A DNA stretch of 64,000 bases. It comes from VXOZ01 sp965220045 (lineage in GTDB: Bacteria > Chloroflexota > UBA11872 > VXOZ01). The number at the start of each line of letters is the position of its first letter. Position 1 is the first letter of the stretch. Shown piece by piece: positions 44,347 through 52,742 of this stretch. The stretch is from NCBI GenBank assembly GCA_965220045.1, contig OZ244803.1, forward strand, positions 2,542,001 to 2,606,000, read 5' to 3'. The position numbers were made by a program, and so were the translations under genes. The notes below the pieces were generated by a model. That model searched no databases, had not been told where the DNA came from, and was given only the letters and a program-made list of their open reading frames with translations.

Positions 44347-45720
44347 GTGGCGACCGAATATGCCACAAATTCAAACCTGGAACGCCTGCCGCCGCAGAAC
44401 ATCGAAGCGGAGCAAGCCGTGCTGGGCAGCATGCTCATCGATGCCGAGGGAATCGAGCGCGTAGCGCAGTTCTTGCAGCCCGAGGACTTCTATCGCGAGG
44501 CGCACCAGCACATCTTCCGCGCCGTGCTTACGCTCTATGAACGCCGCGAGCCTGCGGACTTCGTGACCATTTGCGATGAATTGAGTCGCATGTCACTCAT
44601 CGATGAGGTCGGCGGCGAGACGTATATCGCATCTCTCCTGAATGTCACGCCGACGTCAGTGCACGCCGAACACTACGGCCACATCGTCGAGCGCTGTGCG
44701 GTCATGCGGCGTATCATCAGCGCCGCCGGTGAAATCGCGGCCATTGGCTACGACACCCAGCTTGAAGTGGATGAGGCGTTGGACCGCGCGGAGCAGGTGC
44801 TCTTCAGCCTGGCGCGTCACGCCGCCGACCAGGACTTCGTACACATCCGCCCAATCGTGGACGAGTATTGGGAAAAGCTGACGGGTGCACGCGAAGGCGA
44901 GCAGGCAGTGCCCGGTATCCGGTCGGGCTTCAAGGGGTTGGACCGCCTTACCGCCGGCCTGCAGCGCTCGGACCTGATCATCATTGCCGGTCGGCCCTCC
45001 ACGGGTAAAACGACCCTGGCGCTGAACATCGCCAGCAGCCTTGCAATCTTGGAACCCCAAGTCCCCGTGGGCATCTTCAGTTTGGAGATGTCGGCGGAGC
45101 AACTCGCGCAGCGGTTCCTGTGCATGCTGGCCCGTGTCGACTCTCACCGCCTCCGCCTCGGCGAACTGACCGAAAGAGAGTGGGAAGAGCTTGGTAGCAT
45201 GGTCGGGGCGCTGACGGAAGCGCCCATCTACGTTGACGACAGCGGCTTTCTCAACGCCATGGACCTGCGCACGAAAGCGCGGCGGCTCCAAGCCAGAGCG
45301 AACATCGGCCTGCTCATCGTGGACTATCTGCAGCTCATTCAAGGCCGCCGCGGCGGCGATAACCGGGTGCAGGAAATATCCGACATTTCCCGCTCCCTCA
45401 AGGCGCTCGCACGCGAACTGAACATTCCGGTAATCGCCCTCTCCCAGCTTTCGCGCGCCGTAGAGCAGCGCGAGAACCACCGGCCCATGCTTTCCGATCT
45501 GCGTGAATCCGGCGCCTTGGAACAGGACTCAGATCTCGTCATGTTCGTCTACCGCGATGAACTCTATGACGAAGACACCCCGCGCAAAGGCGAGGCGGAC
45601 ATCATCTTGGCCAAGCACCGCAATGGACCCACGGGTACGGTGACGCTGCGCTTCTTGAACCAGTACTTCGCGTTTGAGGACATGCAGGAGCAGGGGCAGA
45701 CGAACGGCGCGCCGTTCTAA
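44347..45720 (+). CDS. dnaB: Replicative DNA helicase DnaB
   Basis: A 457-residue hexameric helicase that unwinds DNA at the replication fork. The N-terminal domain (LERLPPQNIEAEQAVLGSMLIDAEGIE) binds primase; the RecA-like motor has Walker A GRPSTGKTT (215-223), FSLEMSAEQLAQRFL, Walker B LLIVDYLQLIQG, and the DnaB motif LSQLSRAVEQRENHRPMLSDLRESGALEQDSD. The full length is normal and no intein is present. The start is GTG immediately after the rplI stop codon. Confidence 0.97.
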   Translation: MATEYATNSNLERLPPQNIEAEQAVLGSMLIDAEGIERVAQFLQPEDFYREAHQHIFRAVLTLYERREPADFVTICDELSRMSLIDEVGGETYIASLLNVTPTSVHAEHYGHIVERCAVMRRIISAAGEIAAIGYDTQLEVDEALDRAEQVLFSLARHAADQDFVHIRPIVDEYWEKLTGAREGEQAVPGIRSGFKGLDRLTAGLQRSDLIIIAGRPSTGKTTLALNIASSLAILEPQVPVGIFSLEMSAEQLAQRFLCMLARVDSHRLRLGELTEREWEELGSMVGALTEAPIYVDDSGFLNAMDLRTKARRLQARANIGLLIVDYLQLIQGRRGGDNRVQEISDISRSLKALARELNIPVIALSQLSRAVEQRENHRPMLSDLRESGALEQDSDLVMFVYRDELYDEDTPRKGEADIILAKHRNGPTGTVTLRFLNQYFAFEDMQEQGQTNGAPF

Positions 45721-45864
45721 GCATGGGGGCTCGCCCAATGGCTCTTGCAGTGCGGCATTGAGACCCATCAACGCGCCGTAGCGCAAGCGCTTGTCACCGC
45801 CTGAACAAGGATTGCAGGCGCTTGGCCCCAAATGCTGAGAGTGCCACAGCGAGACCTTGCAGTA

Positions 45865-45892
45865 GTAGCGCAGGTTGCAGACCTGCGCTACC
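45865..45892. repeat. R3 hairpin repeat
   Basis: GTAGCGCAGGT and ACCTGCGCTAC form an 11-bp stem around TGCAG, between dnaB and the nitrilase gene. It could act as a bidirectional transcription stop, although no T-run follows. Confidence 0.8.
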
Positions 45893-45990
45893 GGAAAGGT
45901 GGAAGCAGCCGTGCACCGCGCCGAGCATTCCGGTGCCCGAGCCTGCAATGGCAAGCGCACGACAACCGATTCCAGGTGTAGGAAATTCGC

Positions 45991-46785
45991 ATGAAAACGA
46001 TCCGTGTGGGCCTGGCAGCGCTAAGACAGCCGGACTCCGTGCTGCACGGCGCGGAGAAGATCGACGGCGTCCTTGCGCGGTGCGCGGCCGAGCAGGTTGC
46101 TATCGTTTGCTTCCCAGAGGCCTATCTGCCCGGACTGCGCGGCGGAAGCTTCGACCTGCCGCCGGTGAACCAAGCCGCCATGGAGGAGGCGCTTCGGCGA
46201 TTGCGCGCGTCCTGCCGTACACACCGGGTGGCAGCTATTGTCGGCTTGGAGTGGGTGAGTGAACTGGGCTTGGAGAATCGCGCCATCGTAATTTCCGCCG
46301 CCGGCCGCGTGCTGGGGTATCAGACGAAGAACCAGATCACGCCGGGCGGCGAATCGCGCAACTACGTGCCCGATGGTAGGCGACGCATCTTTCGCACCGC
46401 GGGAACGGTGTTTGGCATCACCATCTGCCACGAAGGCTGGCGGTACCCGGAAACGGTGCGCTGGCCGGCCGTGCGCGGCGCCCGCATCGTCTTTCAACCC
46501 CAGGTTACCGGCAGCGACAAGCGCGGTAAGACAATTACAACGTGGGGCGAGTCGTTCTACGAAAAGGCCATGCAGTGCCGTGCCGCAGAGAACGGAATCT
46601 ACTTTGCCAGCGTCAACCAGGCCATGCGCTATCAGAACTCGGCTACCAGCCTCATCGACCCCCAGGGCAACCTGCTGGCGCACGTCCCCTACGGCAAAGA
46701 GGACTTGCTCATCGCCGACCTGGACTTGACCAAGGCAACGCGATTCTACGCCCGGCGGTACAATCCGGCCTGGTATCCGGAGTAG
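45991..46785 (+). CDS. Carbon-nitrogen hydrolase (nitrilase superfamily)
   Basis: A 264-residue member of the nitrilase superfamily with the complete Glu-Lys-Cys triad: Glu43 in CFPEAYLPG, Lys113 in YQTKNQITPGG and Cys146 in TICHEGWRYPE. The C-terminal AENGIYFASVNQ and GNLLAHVPYGKEDLLIADLDL are typical. It hydrolyses an amide, carbamoyl or nitrile bond; omega-amidase or N-carbamoylputrescine-type activity is possible but not provable. The final motif and length fit stand-alone amidases and not glutamine-dependent synthetases. No partner gene is adjacent. Confidence 0.9.
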   Translation: MKTIRVGLAALRQPDSVLHGAEKIDGVLARCAAEQVAIVCFPEAYLPGLRGGSFDLPPVNQAAMEEALRRLRASCRTHRVAAIVGLEWVSELGLENRAIVISAAGRVLGYQTKNQITPGGESRNYVPDGRRRIFRTAGTVFGITICHEGWRYPETVRWPAVRGARIVFQPQVTGSDKRGKTITTWGESFYEKAMQCRAAENGIYFASVNQAMRYQNSATSLIDPQGNLLAHVPYGKEDLLIADLDLTKATRFYARRYNPAWYPE

Positions 46786-46913
46786 AGCAAAGCGATCTAG
46801 TCTCAATTCAAGCTATTTGTGCGGTTGCATGTGTTGCAGCCAAGTGGTGGGCTAGCGTTAGGCAGGCCGGGCTCCCTCAAGTGTGGACTTTCTCAAGATT
46901 GTGTCTTATAGTG

Positions 46914-46928
46914 TTACCTATATGGTAA
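46914..46928. promoter_or_regulatory. Palindromic operator-like site of the HigBA module
   Basis: TTACC and GGTAA face each other across TATAT, directly after a TATAGT box (46908-46913) and 17 bases before the HigB start codon. HigA-type antitoxins commonly repress their own operon through such sites; that use here is inferred. Confidence 0.45.
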
Positions 46929-46945
46929 TGAATTAGGATACAAGT

Positions 46946-47281
46946 GTGGAAATAGTCTTCCGCTCACGATCCCTTGCACGCACGTTCAATTCTCAAAGGG
47001 AGCTAACTAAAGCACACGGTGATCGGTTGGCAAAGAAGATTATGCTGCGCCTGGCAGTCCTCCGCAGCGCGCGGACACTAGCAATGGTTCCCCCTACACC
47101 ACCGGAACGAAGGCATCAACTGAGTGGAGGGCGAAGAGGACAATTCGCAGTTGATCTGGACCGTTCCCGTAGGCTAGTTTTCATACCGGCCAATGAGCCA
47201 ATTCCTACTAATGATGATGGTGGGATTGATCTAAATCGCGTGACAGCGGTAACAATTCTGGAAGTGGCTGACTACCATTAA
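46946..47281 (+). CDS. HigB/RelE-like toxin
   Basis: A 111-residue protein with the RelE-fold pattern of HigB-type mRNA interferases: an N-terminal helical pair (MEIVFRSRSLARTFNSQRELTKAHGDRLAKKI), then basic strands HQLSGGRRGQFAVDLDRSRRLVFIP and a C-terminal VTAVTILEVADYH. The ribosome-dependent cleavage of mRNA is family knowledge. The start is GTG at 46946. The antitoxin gene begins 16 bases after its stop, which is the toxin-first order typical of higBA. Confidence 0.82.
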   Translation: MEIVFRSRSLARTFNSQRELTKAHGDRLAKKIMLRLAVLRSARTLAMVPPTPPERRHQLSGGRRGQFAVDLDRSRRLVFIPANEPIPTNDDGGIDLNRVTAVTILEVADYH

Positions 47282-47297
47282 CCAAAGGGTGAGGAAA

Positions 47298-48389
47298 ATG
47301 AATACGCCAGCCAACCAATACAAACCGGACTATGCGGTGCCTCCAGGCTGGATTCTGGAAGAGTACCTTGAGACTCGGAGCATCTCTCAGGCCGAGTTTG
47401 CGCGCCGATGCGGCCGCTCATCCAAACACATCAGTGAGATCATCGCTGGCAAAGCCCCGCTTACCCCTGTAACCGCACTGCAGTTTGAGAAGGTCCTGGG
47501 CCTGGACGCGACTGTTTGGCTAGGGGTTGAAGCAGACTACAGGCTTCACAAGGTTCAGAATGCTGAGGCCGACCGGGCGACTGCACACATAGCGTGGTCG
47601 CAGTCCTTTCCGGTTAAGGAGCTTGCACATCGTCTCGGTGTGGAAGAGCCGTCATCAGACTTGGAAGCCATACCAAGACTACTCGCATTCTTTGGTGTTG
47701 CTTCAGTTGATGCTTGGCAAACCGAGTATGGAGCAATGAGTGTCGCATATCGACATTCACCAAGTTTTCAAAGCGATCCGGCTGTATTGGCAACATGGCT
47801 CCGGCTGGGCGAACTCTCAGCCGTAGAGCAAGATTGCGGTCAGTTTAATAGAACTGAATTCAGGAGAGCCCTCAGACGCATCCGTGAACTCACGCAGCAA
47901 CCTTTTGACACAGCGTTGGCGGAAGCCACCAACCTCTGCAGCGTTACGGGAGTGGCGCTTGTCTGTGTAAAGCCGTTATCGAAGATGGCGGTAAGTGGCG
48001 CCGCGAGATGGCTCTCCCCTCGCAAGGCCCTCATTCAACTGAGTGCGCGCCACAAGTCTGACGACCACTTTTGGTTTAGCTTCTTTCATGAGGCGGCCCA
48101 CATTCTATTGCATAGTAAGAAACACATCTATGTCGATTCTAATCGGGGCAAGAACACAGACTCTGAAGCAGAAGCCGATCAATGGGCAAGTGACTTCCTT
48201 ATACCTCCCACTCAGTGGGAGCAATTCTCACTAACGCCGCGGTTCAGCAATGTAGCCGTACGTCGACTTGCTGCAGACCTAGGCATCGCACCAGGAATTG
48301 TGGTGGGCCGACTACAGCATGAAAAGCTGATTCCTTGGCAGAACCTGAACGGTCTAAAGGTTCAGCTCGAGTGGCAGGATGAAGATTAG
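47298..48389 (+). CDS. HigA-like antitoxin fused to an ImmA/IrrE metallopeptidase domain
   Basis: A 363-residue two-domain protein. Residues about 17-75 are an XRE helix-turn-helix (WILEEYLETRSISQAEFARRCGRSSKHISEIIAGKAPL...ALQFEKVLGLD). Residues about 210-345 contain an ImmA/IrrE zinc peptidase core with HEAAH at 264-268 (HExxH) and the downstream acidic ligand in SEAEADQWASDFLIP. The HTH part should bind HigB's operon and neutralise the toxin; the peptidase could degrade the antitoxin itself or another repressor under stress. GAGGAAA precedes ATG 47298. Its 3' end overlaps ybeY by four bases on the opposite strand. Confidence 0.9.
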   Translation: MNTPANQYKPDYAVPPGWILEEYLETRSISQAEFARRCGRSSKHISEIIAGKAPLTPVTALQFEKVLGLDATVWLGVEADYRLHKVQNAEADRATAHIAWSQSFPVKELAHRLGVEEPSSDLEAIPRLLAFFGVASVDAWQTEYGAMSVAYRHSPSFQSDPAVLATWLRLGELSAVEQDCGQFNRTEFRRALRRIRELTQQPFDTALAEATNLCSVTGVALVCVKPLSKMAVSGAARWLSPRKALIQLSARHKSDDHFWFSFFHEAAHILLHSKKHIYVDSNRGKNTDSEAEADQWASDFLIPPTQWEQFSLTPRFSNVAVRRLAADLGIAPGIVVGRLQHEKLIPWQNLNGLKVQLEWQDED

Positions 48390-48973
48390 CAGTTTGGTGG
48401 GTCAGGATAGTCTCGTGCTGTCTCGCAAGTCTGACGCGGCAATTGAGCGGCTAATAGTATAGATTCTTCTTGCTCGCGCATTTGCCTGTATGCCGTCTCG
48501 TCAGCGTGGACGTGTCCAAGCAAGTGCAGGAACCCGTGGACAAAGAGATAGGCAAGTTCGCGCTCCTCGCAATGACCCAAAGCCGCCGCTTGGGCTTTCA
48601 CGCGCGGTACGGATATGGCGATGTCCCCTAGATACGCTTCCCCCGCCCAAGGCGCAAGTGTGAATCCTGCACCCTCGGCCGGATCCTGGCGCTGAGGGAA
48701 TGATAGTACGTCTGTCGATGCGTCAACTTTACGATAGGTGTGATTGAGTTCTCGCAGGCGGACGTCATTCGTAAGCATTACGGAAACTTCAATCGACAAG
48801 TCTGTCTTAGTAAAGCCGCAGGCCGTGGAAAACACACGGTGGAGCAATGCCTCTAGCGCGGGGTCTGTGGGCGTGTTTTCCCAGAGGACTGTCAGCACGG
48901 GGCCTTCGTCCGCTCGACTGGAATTTGGCGTAAACAGTGAGAGTTCGCTGCAGCTGCACTTAGGGGAACCCAC
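48386..48973 (-). CDS. ybeY: Endoribonuclease YbeY (rRNA maturation factor)
   Basis: A 195-residue YbeY. The zinc site H-x3-H-x5-H is complete in HGFLHLLGHVHAD (His146, His150, His156), and LNHTYRKVDASTDVLSFP is the conserved preceding segment. It processes 16S rRNA 3' ends and helps ribosome quality control. GTG 48973 makes an N-terminus about 25 residues longer than usual; GTG 48898 (VLTVLWE) is the likelier biological start but has a poorer ribosome site. It lies three bases after the glycosyltransferase gene, suggesting cotranscription. Confidence 0.92.
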   Translation of the reverse strand: MGSPKCSCSELSLFTPNSSRADEGPVLTVLWENTPTDPALEALLHRVFSTACGFTKTDLSIEVSVMLTNDVRLRELNHTYRKVDASTDVLSFPQRQDPAEGAGFTLAPWAGEAYLGDIAISVPRVKAQAAALGHCEERELAYLFVHGFLHLLGHVHADETAYRQMREQEESILLAAQLPRQTCETARDYPDPPNC

Positions 48974-48976
48974 CGT

Positions 48977-49711
48977 TCAGTTCCGTCTTGGCCGCGGCTC
49001 GCGCAAGAGGCGCCAGCGCAGTTTCAGCACTTCCCGGGCGGCGCGCAGGATTACGCGCAGGCTGCCGCCGGTGTTTTCCCCGGCGTGGCGCGGCATGTGG
49101 CTGATAGAGACTTCGCCGACCCGGAAACCGGCGCGCTTGGCCTGCACGAGAAACTCAACGTTGAACACCGCGCCCGCCGCCTTGATATCCAGAGTGTCTA
49201 CCACCTCACGCCGGAAGATCTTGCACCCGCAGTCCATATCGTGGACCACGAAACCAAAGAGGACGCGATTCAGCAGGTTCCAGAGAAACGCGAACAGCAG
49301 GCGGTGGTGGGGATCCCTGCGCTGCACCCGGTGGCCCACGACGACGTCGTTCGTATCCAAGGCCTTCAGCATGGGCACAATGTCGGCCGTGCGATACTGC
49401 GTGTCGGAGTCGCGCCAGCCCACAATCTCCCATTGGGCAGCTCGCAGCCCCGTCCATATGGCAGAGCCATAGCCGCGCACGGGCTGATGAACGAGCTGAA
49501 TGCGGTCATTCTCGGCCTGGATATCACGGACGATGGCCGCGGTGCCATCAGTACTGTCGTTGTCGACTACGATGACCTCGTATTCTCGCGTGACCCGCCG
49601 CAGGGTTTGCACACAGTCTTCGATGGTAGCGGCAATGTTGTCTGCCTCGTTGAGAGCAGGTAATACAAGGGAGACTGTCAAGGATGGCAACGACGGAGAC
49701 TTCAGCGACAT
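48977..49711 (-). CDS. Family 2 glycosyltransferase (DPM1/undecaprenyl-phosphate type)
   Basis: A 244-residue GT-A enzyme. VSLVLPALNEADNIAATIEDC opens the fold, VIVVDNDSTDGT binds the nucleotide, WRDSDTQYRTADIVPML replaces the usual DxD region, and HDMDCGCKIFRREVV plus FNVEFLVQAKRAGFRVGEV follow, as in dolichol- or polyprenyl-phosphate sugar synthases. No C-terminal membrane span is present, so the product is probably formed at the membrane surface. It is followed by ybeY and preceded by a small frame; the cyclic-di-AMP riboswitch lies about 720 bases upstream on the same strand. Confidence 0.88.
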   Translation of the reverse strand: MSLKSPSLPSLTVSLVLPALNEADNIAATIEDCVQTLRRVTREYEVIVVDNDSTDGTAAIVRDIQAENDRIQLVHQPVRGYGSAIWTGLRAAQWEIVGWRDSDTQYRTADIVPMLKALDTNDVVVGHRVQRRDPHHRLLFAFLWNLLNRVLFGFVVHDMDCGCKIFRREVVDTLDIKAAGAVFNVEFLVQAKRAGFRVGEVSISHMPRHAGENTGGSLRVILRAAREVLKLRWRLLREPRPRRN

Positions 49712-49735
49712 GTGGGGGTCTAACTACCCTTTCAG

Positions 49736-50011
49736 CTAAAGGCATTCGTCAAGGAGCGCCGCGCGACAACCCCAAGCTGTCGATGTGACGCCCGCCGCCG
49801 CGACAGCCATTGCAATCTCACGGCAACGAATCGAGACCACTTCCAGCTTTTCCGCGTCGTAGTCAATGCTCCACGAGCGCATAGGCGGGTCGTGAAAACT
49901 GCAACTACGCTTAAACACAGTATACGCCGAACCGGCCATGGCGTTGCGGCAAGAAACCTCTCTCTTGATGGGTTTGTCACCAATCCGACCGGTACCGGAG
50001 ATAATCAACAC
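49736..50011 (-). CDS. Small hypothetical protein (91 aa)
   Basis: I do not recognise this frame. It starts with GTG at 50011 after GAGGAGT, has no signal peptide, and its second half (SWSIDYDAEKLEVVSIRCREIAM and onwards) looks like a regular alpha/beta pattern. It is the first possible gene downstream of the cyclic-di-AMP riboswitch, 425 bases beyond the terminator, and ends 25 bases before the glycosyltransferase gene. Four Cys residues are spread over the sequence. It may be a fragment or a chance frame. Confidence 0.35.
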   Translation of the reverse strand: MLIISGTGRIGDKPIKREVSCRNAMAGSAYTVFKRSCSFHDPPMRSWSIDYDAEKLEVVSIRCREIAMAVAAAGVTSTAWGCRAALLDECL

Positions 50012-50228
50012 TCCTCAGATTCGTCTACAGTCGTCATCGGCCGGTCCATAGTCAGTCCGCATTCATTCGTCCCCTGCGCAGGCACGGACTAGGACCATAG
50101 TATTCGTCCGGCTGTATATCAGACGGCGTGAGACACGCGCGCCGGTCGTGCATCTGCCCGGGCAAGACAGCTCCATCGTGACGAATGGCGGCGGCATGCG
50201 CCTTGCGAGGCCATCACAGGGCCCGCCC

Positions 50229-50268
50229 TTAAACCGACACCGGCCCTTGGGGGAAAGGGCCGGTGTGG
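50229..50268. terminator. Strong hairpin
   Basis: ACACCGGCCCTT and AAGGGCCGGTGT pair around a GGGGG-rich loop. A 12-bp GC-rich stem like this may stop or stabilise transcripts. No T-run is present on either side, so termination is only a possibility. Confidence 0.4.
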
Positions 50269-50435
50269 GGTGGTGCGAACAGGAGGAGCATTCAGGAGGA
50301 CAGCAGATTCACCAATCCGCCGTGCATTGAGACTTTCGGACTTTGAGAATGGCATAGCTCCGCAGGGACTGGGAGCAGGCCAAGAGACGCAGGCTGATTG
50401 CCTGCGGAGGAAACTGTGTTGCGTGTGCGTTCCAT

Positions 50436-50482
50436 TAACAACAAAAGAGCCCCTTGGCTGAACCAGCCAAAAGCTCTTTCTA
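50436..50482 (-). terminator. Intrinsic terminator of the riboswitch
   Basis: On the minus strand, directly after the aptamer, AAAGAGC and TTGGCTG pair with CAGCCAA and GGCTCTTT, and TTTTGTTGTT follows. Its 5' strand begins within a few bases of the aptamer's closing stem, so ligand binding could switch it on. Confidence 0.75.
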
Positions 50483-50605
50483 TCGCCTACGAGGTTAGCT
50501 GCCGGGTTAGGGTGGAAAGAGTCACCCTCCGCACGACTGCGGTTCACCCCAATTGCTGGGTCCCCCGCTCCGATTAAGGATTTGGCGCACTACTACACTC
50601 AATCA
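50475..50605 (-). ncRNA. Cyclic-di-AMP riboswitch (ydaO/yuaA class)
   Basis: Read on the minus strand, conserved blocks of the ydaO/yuaA aptamer occur in the correct order: CAAATCCTTAATCGGAGCGG, then GGGGACCCA, TTGGGGTGAA, a variable stem GCAGTCGTGC, GGGTGACTC, CACCCTAACCCGGCAGC and TAACCTCGTAGGCGA. The class binds c-di-AMP and usually turns off genes for wall hydrolases or potassium uptake. An intrinsic terminator follows immediately. No such gene lies downstream: the next frames are a small unknown protein, a glycosyltransferase and ybeY. The reading frame that crosses the aptamer is not coding. Confidence 0.93.
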
Positions 50606-50757
50606 GAGAATACCACAGCAACAGCCTATATGCAAGGGCATTTACGCAAATCCTCGCTCAATTTGCCTGCATTCCTGATTGCATCGCGGAGCATGGTGAA
50701 GGCTCGACCGTGGGTACCGTAGTTCCGGTGCCTATCGGATCGCGTCACCGGCTGCGA

Positions 50758-52320
50758 TTACGAGTCTCGGTAGACTCGGTTCAACCAGGGCCGGGCCGTC
50801 GCGGAAAGCTGAACATCTCGCACCCAGGGTTTGACGAGGACGTATGACTTGCCATGCCACAGGGGAGTCACGGGCGTTTCCGCCGCGATACGATGTTCGA
50901 TTTCCGCAATCGTCTGTTTGCGACGGTCGCTGTCGTGCTCGCCGCTGGCTTGCAGCAGGAGCGCGTCCACTTCCGGGCTGCGGTATCCACTGTAGTTTGA
51001 AACGCTGTTCGAACGAAAGAGCGGGTCGAGCACGGCTTCCGGGTCAGGATAGTCGGCGTGCCAGGTAAAGAGAAAGAGTTGGTAGGGATTGTCCCGCCGC
51101 TCCAGGTTCTCGACAAACGTGGACCACGCCTCGCGCTGAATGCGTATTTCGACGCCAAGATGCTGCTGCATCATATTGATCAGCGCAACGACGGTAGGAG
51201 GCACGGGGCCCCGGGTACCCGGAACGACGAACGACAGCTCCGGGATGTTGCTTGCGTCACCGTAGCGAGAGTCGGCCAAGGTCTGCCGCGCTTTGGAGAT
51301 ATCGAATTCCACCGTCTCCGCGTCGCCGTTGCGCGCCAGCGAAGGCGGCAGCAGTGTGGTCGCCCTGCCCACAGTTTGAGCGAATACCTGCTCGACAATG
51401 GCGGCACGGTCAATTGCCAGCGCAAAGGCTTGGCGCACGCCTTCGTCATCGAAGGGCGGTAGGCGGTTGTTCATAGCCAGGAAGGTCATCTCGAGGGCGT
51501 CATGGACTATTACTTCTTTATGTAAAGGATTATTCCTGTCAAGGACTGCCGCGATGTCGTTGGCGCCAACGTACAGGATGTCCAAAGCGTCACCGGCATA
51601 GCGGTCGAGAGACTGCGCATCGACCCCACCAAAGATCTCAATGCGGTCCAGGAGGGGCTCAAATCCGTAATATTCCTCGCTGCGCACCAGGGTCAAGACT
51701 CTGCCGGGGACCCAGTCAACCACGGCAAATGGACCGCTGCCCAGCGGCGACGCGCCGTCCCGCATCCCGGATGGGGCTTGGACATAGGTCGTCGGATGCG
51801 TCAGCTTCGCTGGAAAAGCGATGTCGGGCTCGGTCAGGTCAATCTCAAGGGTGCGCGTGTTGACCGCACGAATTCCGCTGATGCCAGTGGCAATCTTATT
51901 GCGGTACGGGGCTACACCCGCGATCTTGCCGAGGAAGAGCTGGGCGTGCGGGGAATCGAACTGGGGATCAAGCAGATGCTCCCACGTATCCTTGATGTGC
52001 TCTGCGGTCAGTTGCTCTCCATTGTGATAGCGCAGACCCGGTCGCAAAGGGAGTTGATACGTGCGGCCATCCGCCGAAAGCGACCAGCGTTGCGACAGGT
52101 CGGGAATCGGCTCGCCATCGGCATTCAGCGTCACGAGGCCGCTGTACACATGGACTGCGAGTTGCGCGTCCAAGTCCGATTGCAGCGTCGCCGGGTCAAG
52201 GTCGTCCGGCAGGGGCATTTGCATACGCAATGTCCCGCCCGAACGGTCGTCGCCGCAGGCGATAAGCAACGGCGCAAGCATTCCCGCGAGAGCGCCCGCA
52301 AGTAGGTCACGGCGTTGCAC
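50758..52320 (-). CDS. Peptide/nickel-type ABC transporter solute-binding lipoprotein
   Basis: A 520-residue SBP_bac_5 family protein. The signal peptide ends in LLIAC (Cys22). GGTLRMQMPLPDDLDPATLQSDLDAQLAVHVYSGLVTLN is the characteristic start of domain I; LRPGLRYHNGEQLTAEHIKDTWEHLLDP and GSGPFAVVDWVPGRVLTLVRSEEYYG are the family signatures. It captures an oligopeptide or similar ligand outside the cell and passes it to permeases. No dpp/opp permease or ATPase is adjacent, so the transporter must be completed elsewhere. The start is GTG at 52320 with AGGAGT upstream. Confidence 0.92.
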   Translation of the reverse strand: MQRRDLLAGALAGMLAPLLIACGDDRSGGTLRMQMPLPDDLDPATLQSDLDAQLAVHVYSGLVTLNADGEPIPDLSQRWSLSADGRTYQLPLRPGLRYHNGEQLTAEHIKDTWEHLLDPQFDSPHAQLFLGKIAGVAPYRNKIATGISGIRAVNTRTLEIDLTEPDIAFPAKLTHPTTYVQAPSGMRDGASPLGSGPFAVVDWVPGRVLTLVRSEEYYGFEPLLDRIEIFGGVDAQSLDRYAGDALDILYVGANDIAAVLDRNNPLHKEVIVHDALEMTFLAMNNRLPPFDDEGVRQAFALAIDRAAIVEQVFAQTVGRATTLLPPSLARNGDAETVEFDISKARQTLADSRYGDASNIPELSFVVPGTRGPVPPTVVALINMMQQHLGVEIRIQREAWSTFVENLERRDNPYQLFLFTWHADYPDPEAVLDPLFRSNSVSNYSGYRSPEVDALLLQASGEHDSDRRKQTIAEIEHRIAAETPVTPLWHGKSYVLVKPWVRDVQLSATARPWLNRVYRDS

Positions 52321-52742
52321 TAATCAAGACTCCTCGTATCTGCGAGCGCCACCAGCCTACGGCCAACGCGCTATGGGAGCGCCCAGAATTAAGTACCCTT
52401 CAGCGCGAATGTGTGCGTCCAATCGCTTGCGCCGCAAGGCAAAGTCCCTACGACGGTCTCTACGAAGTAAGCCGGACTACGGCATACGGGTGTGCCCACA
52501 TGCACAGCACGCCGATGTTCTGCCTGCCGCTTGGGAGAGGAGTGGTAAGTCCGCCCGCTCTACGCGCCCTATCGTCTGGCGGCGCAACCGGGCATGAGGC
52601 ATGGCATCAGTAGAGAATGACCTCCAGTGAGCGAACACGCGTGCAGTCCAATCCACGCACACTATAATCGCAGAGGCGAATTATATCACCTTCTCGTATA
52701 ATATGCGCTGAGAGCCCATACTGTCGAGAGAGGAGAATCCTG
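52321..52742. promoter_or_regulatory. Divergent intergenic region with TATAAT boxes
   Basis: About 420 bases. TATAAT occurs at 52663-52668 and 52697-52702 towards the aldo-keto reductase; neither has a good -35 at 16-18 bases. The second is 40 bases before the start codon and is the better promoter candidate. Nothing else is seen. Confidence 0.4.

Noticed and set aside
50119..50547. Minus-strand frame of 142 residues across the riboswitch
   Set aside because: It overlaps the aptamer and terminator and its residues merely translate conserved RNA blocks.
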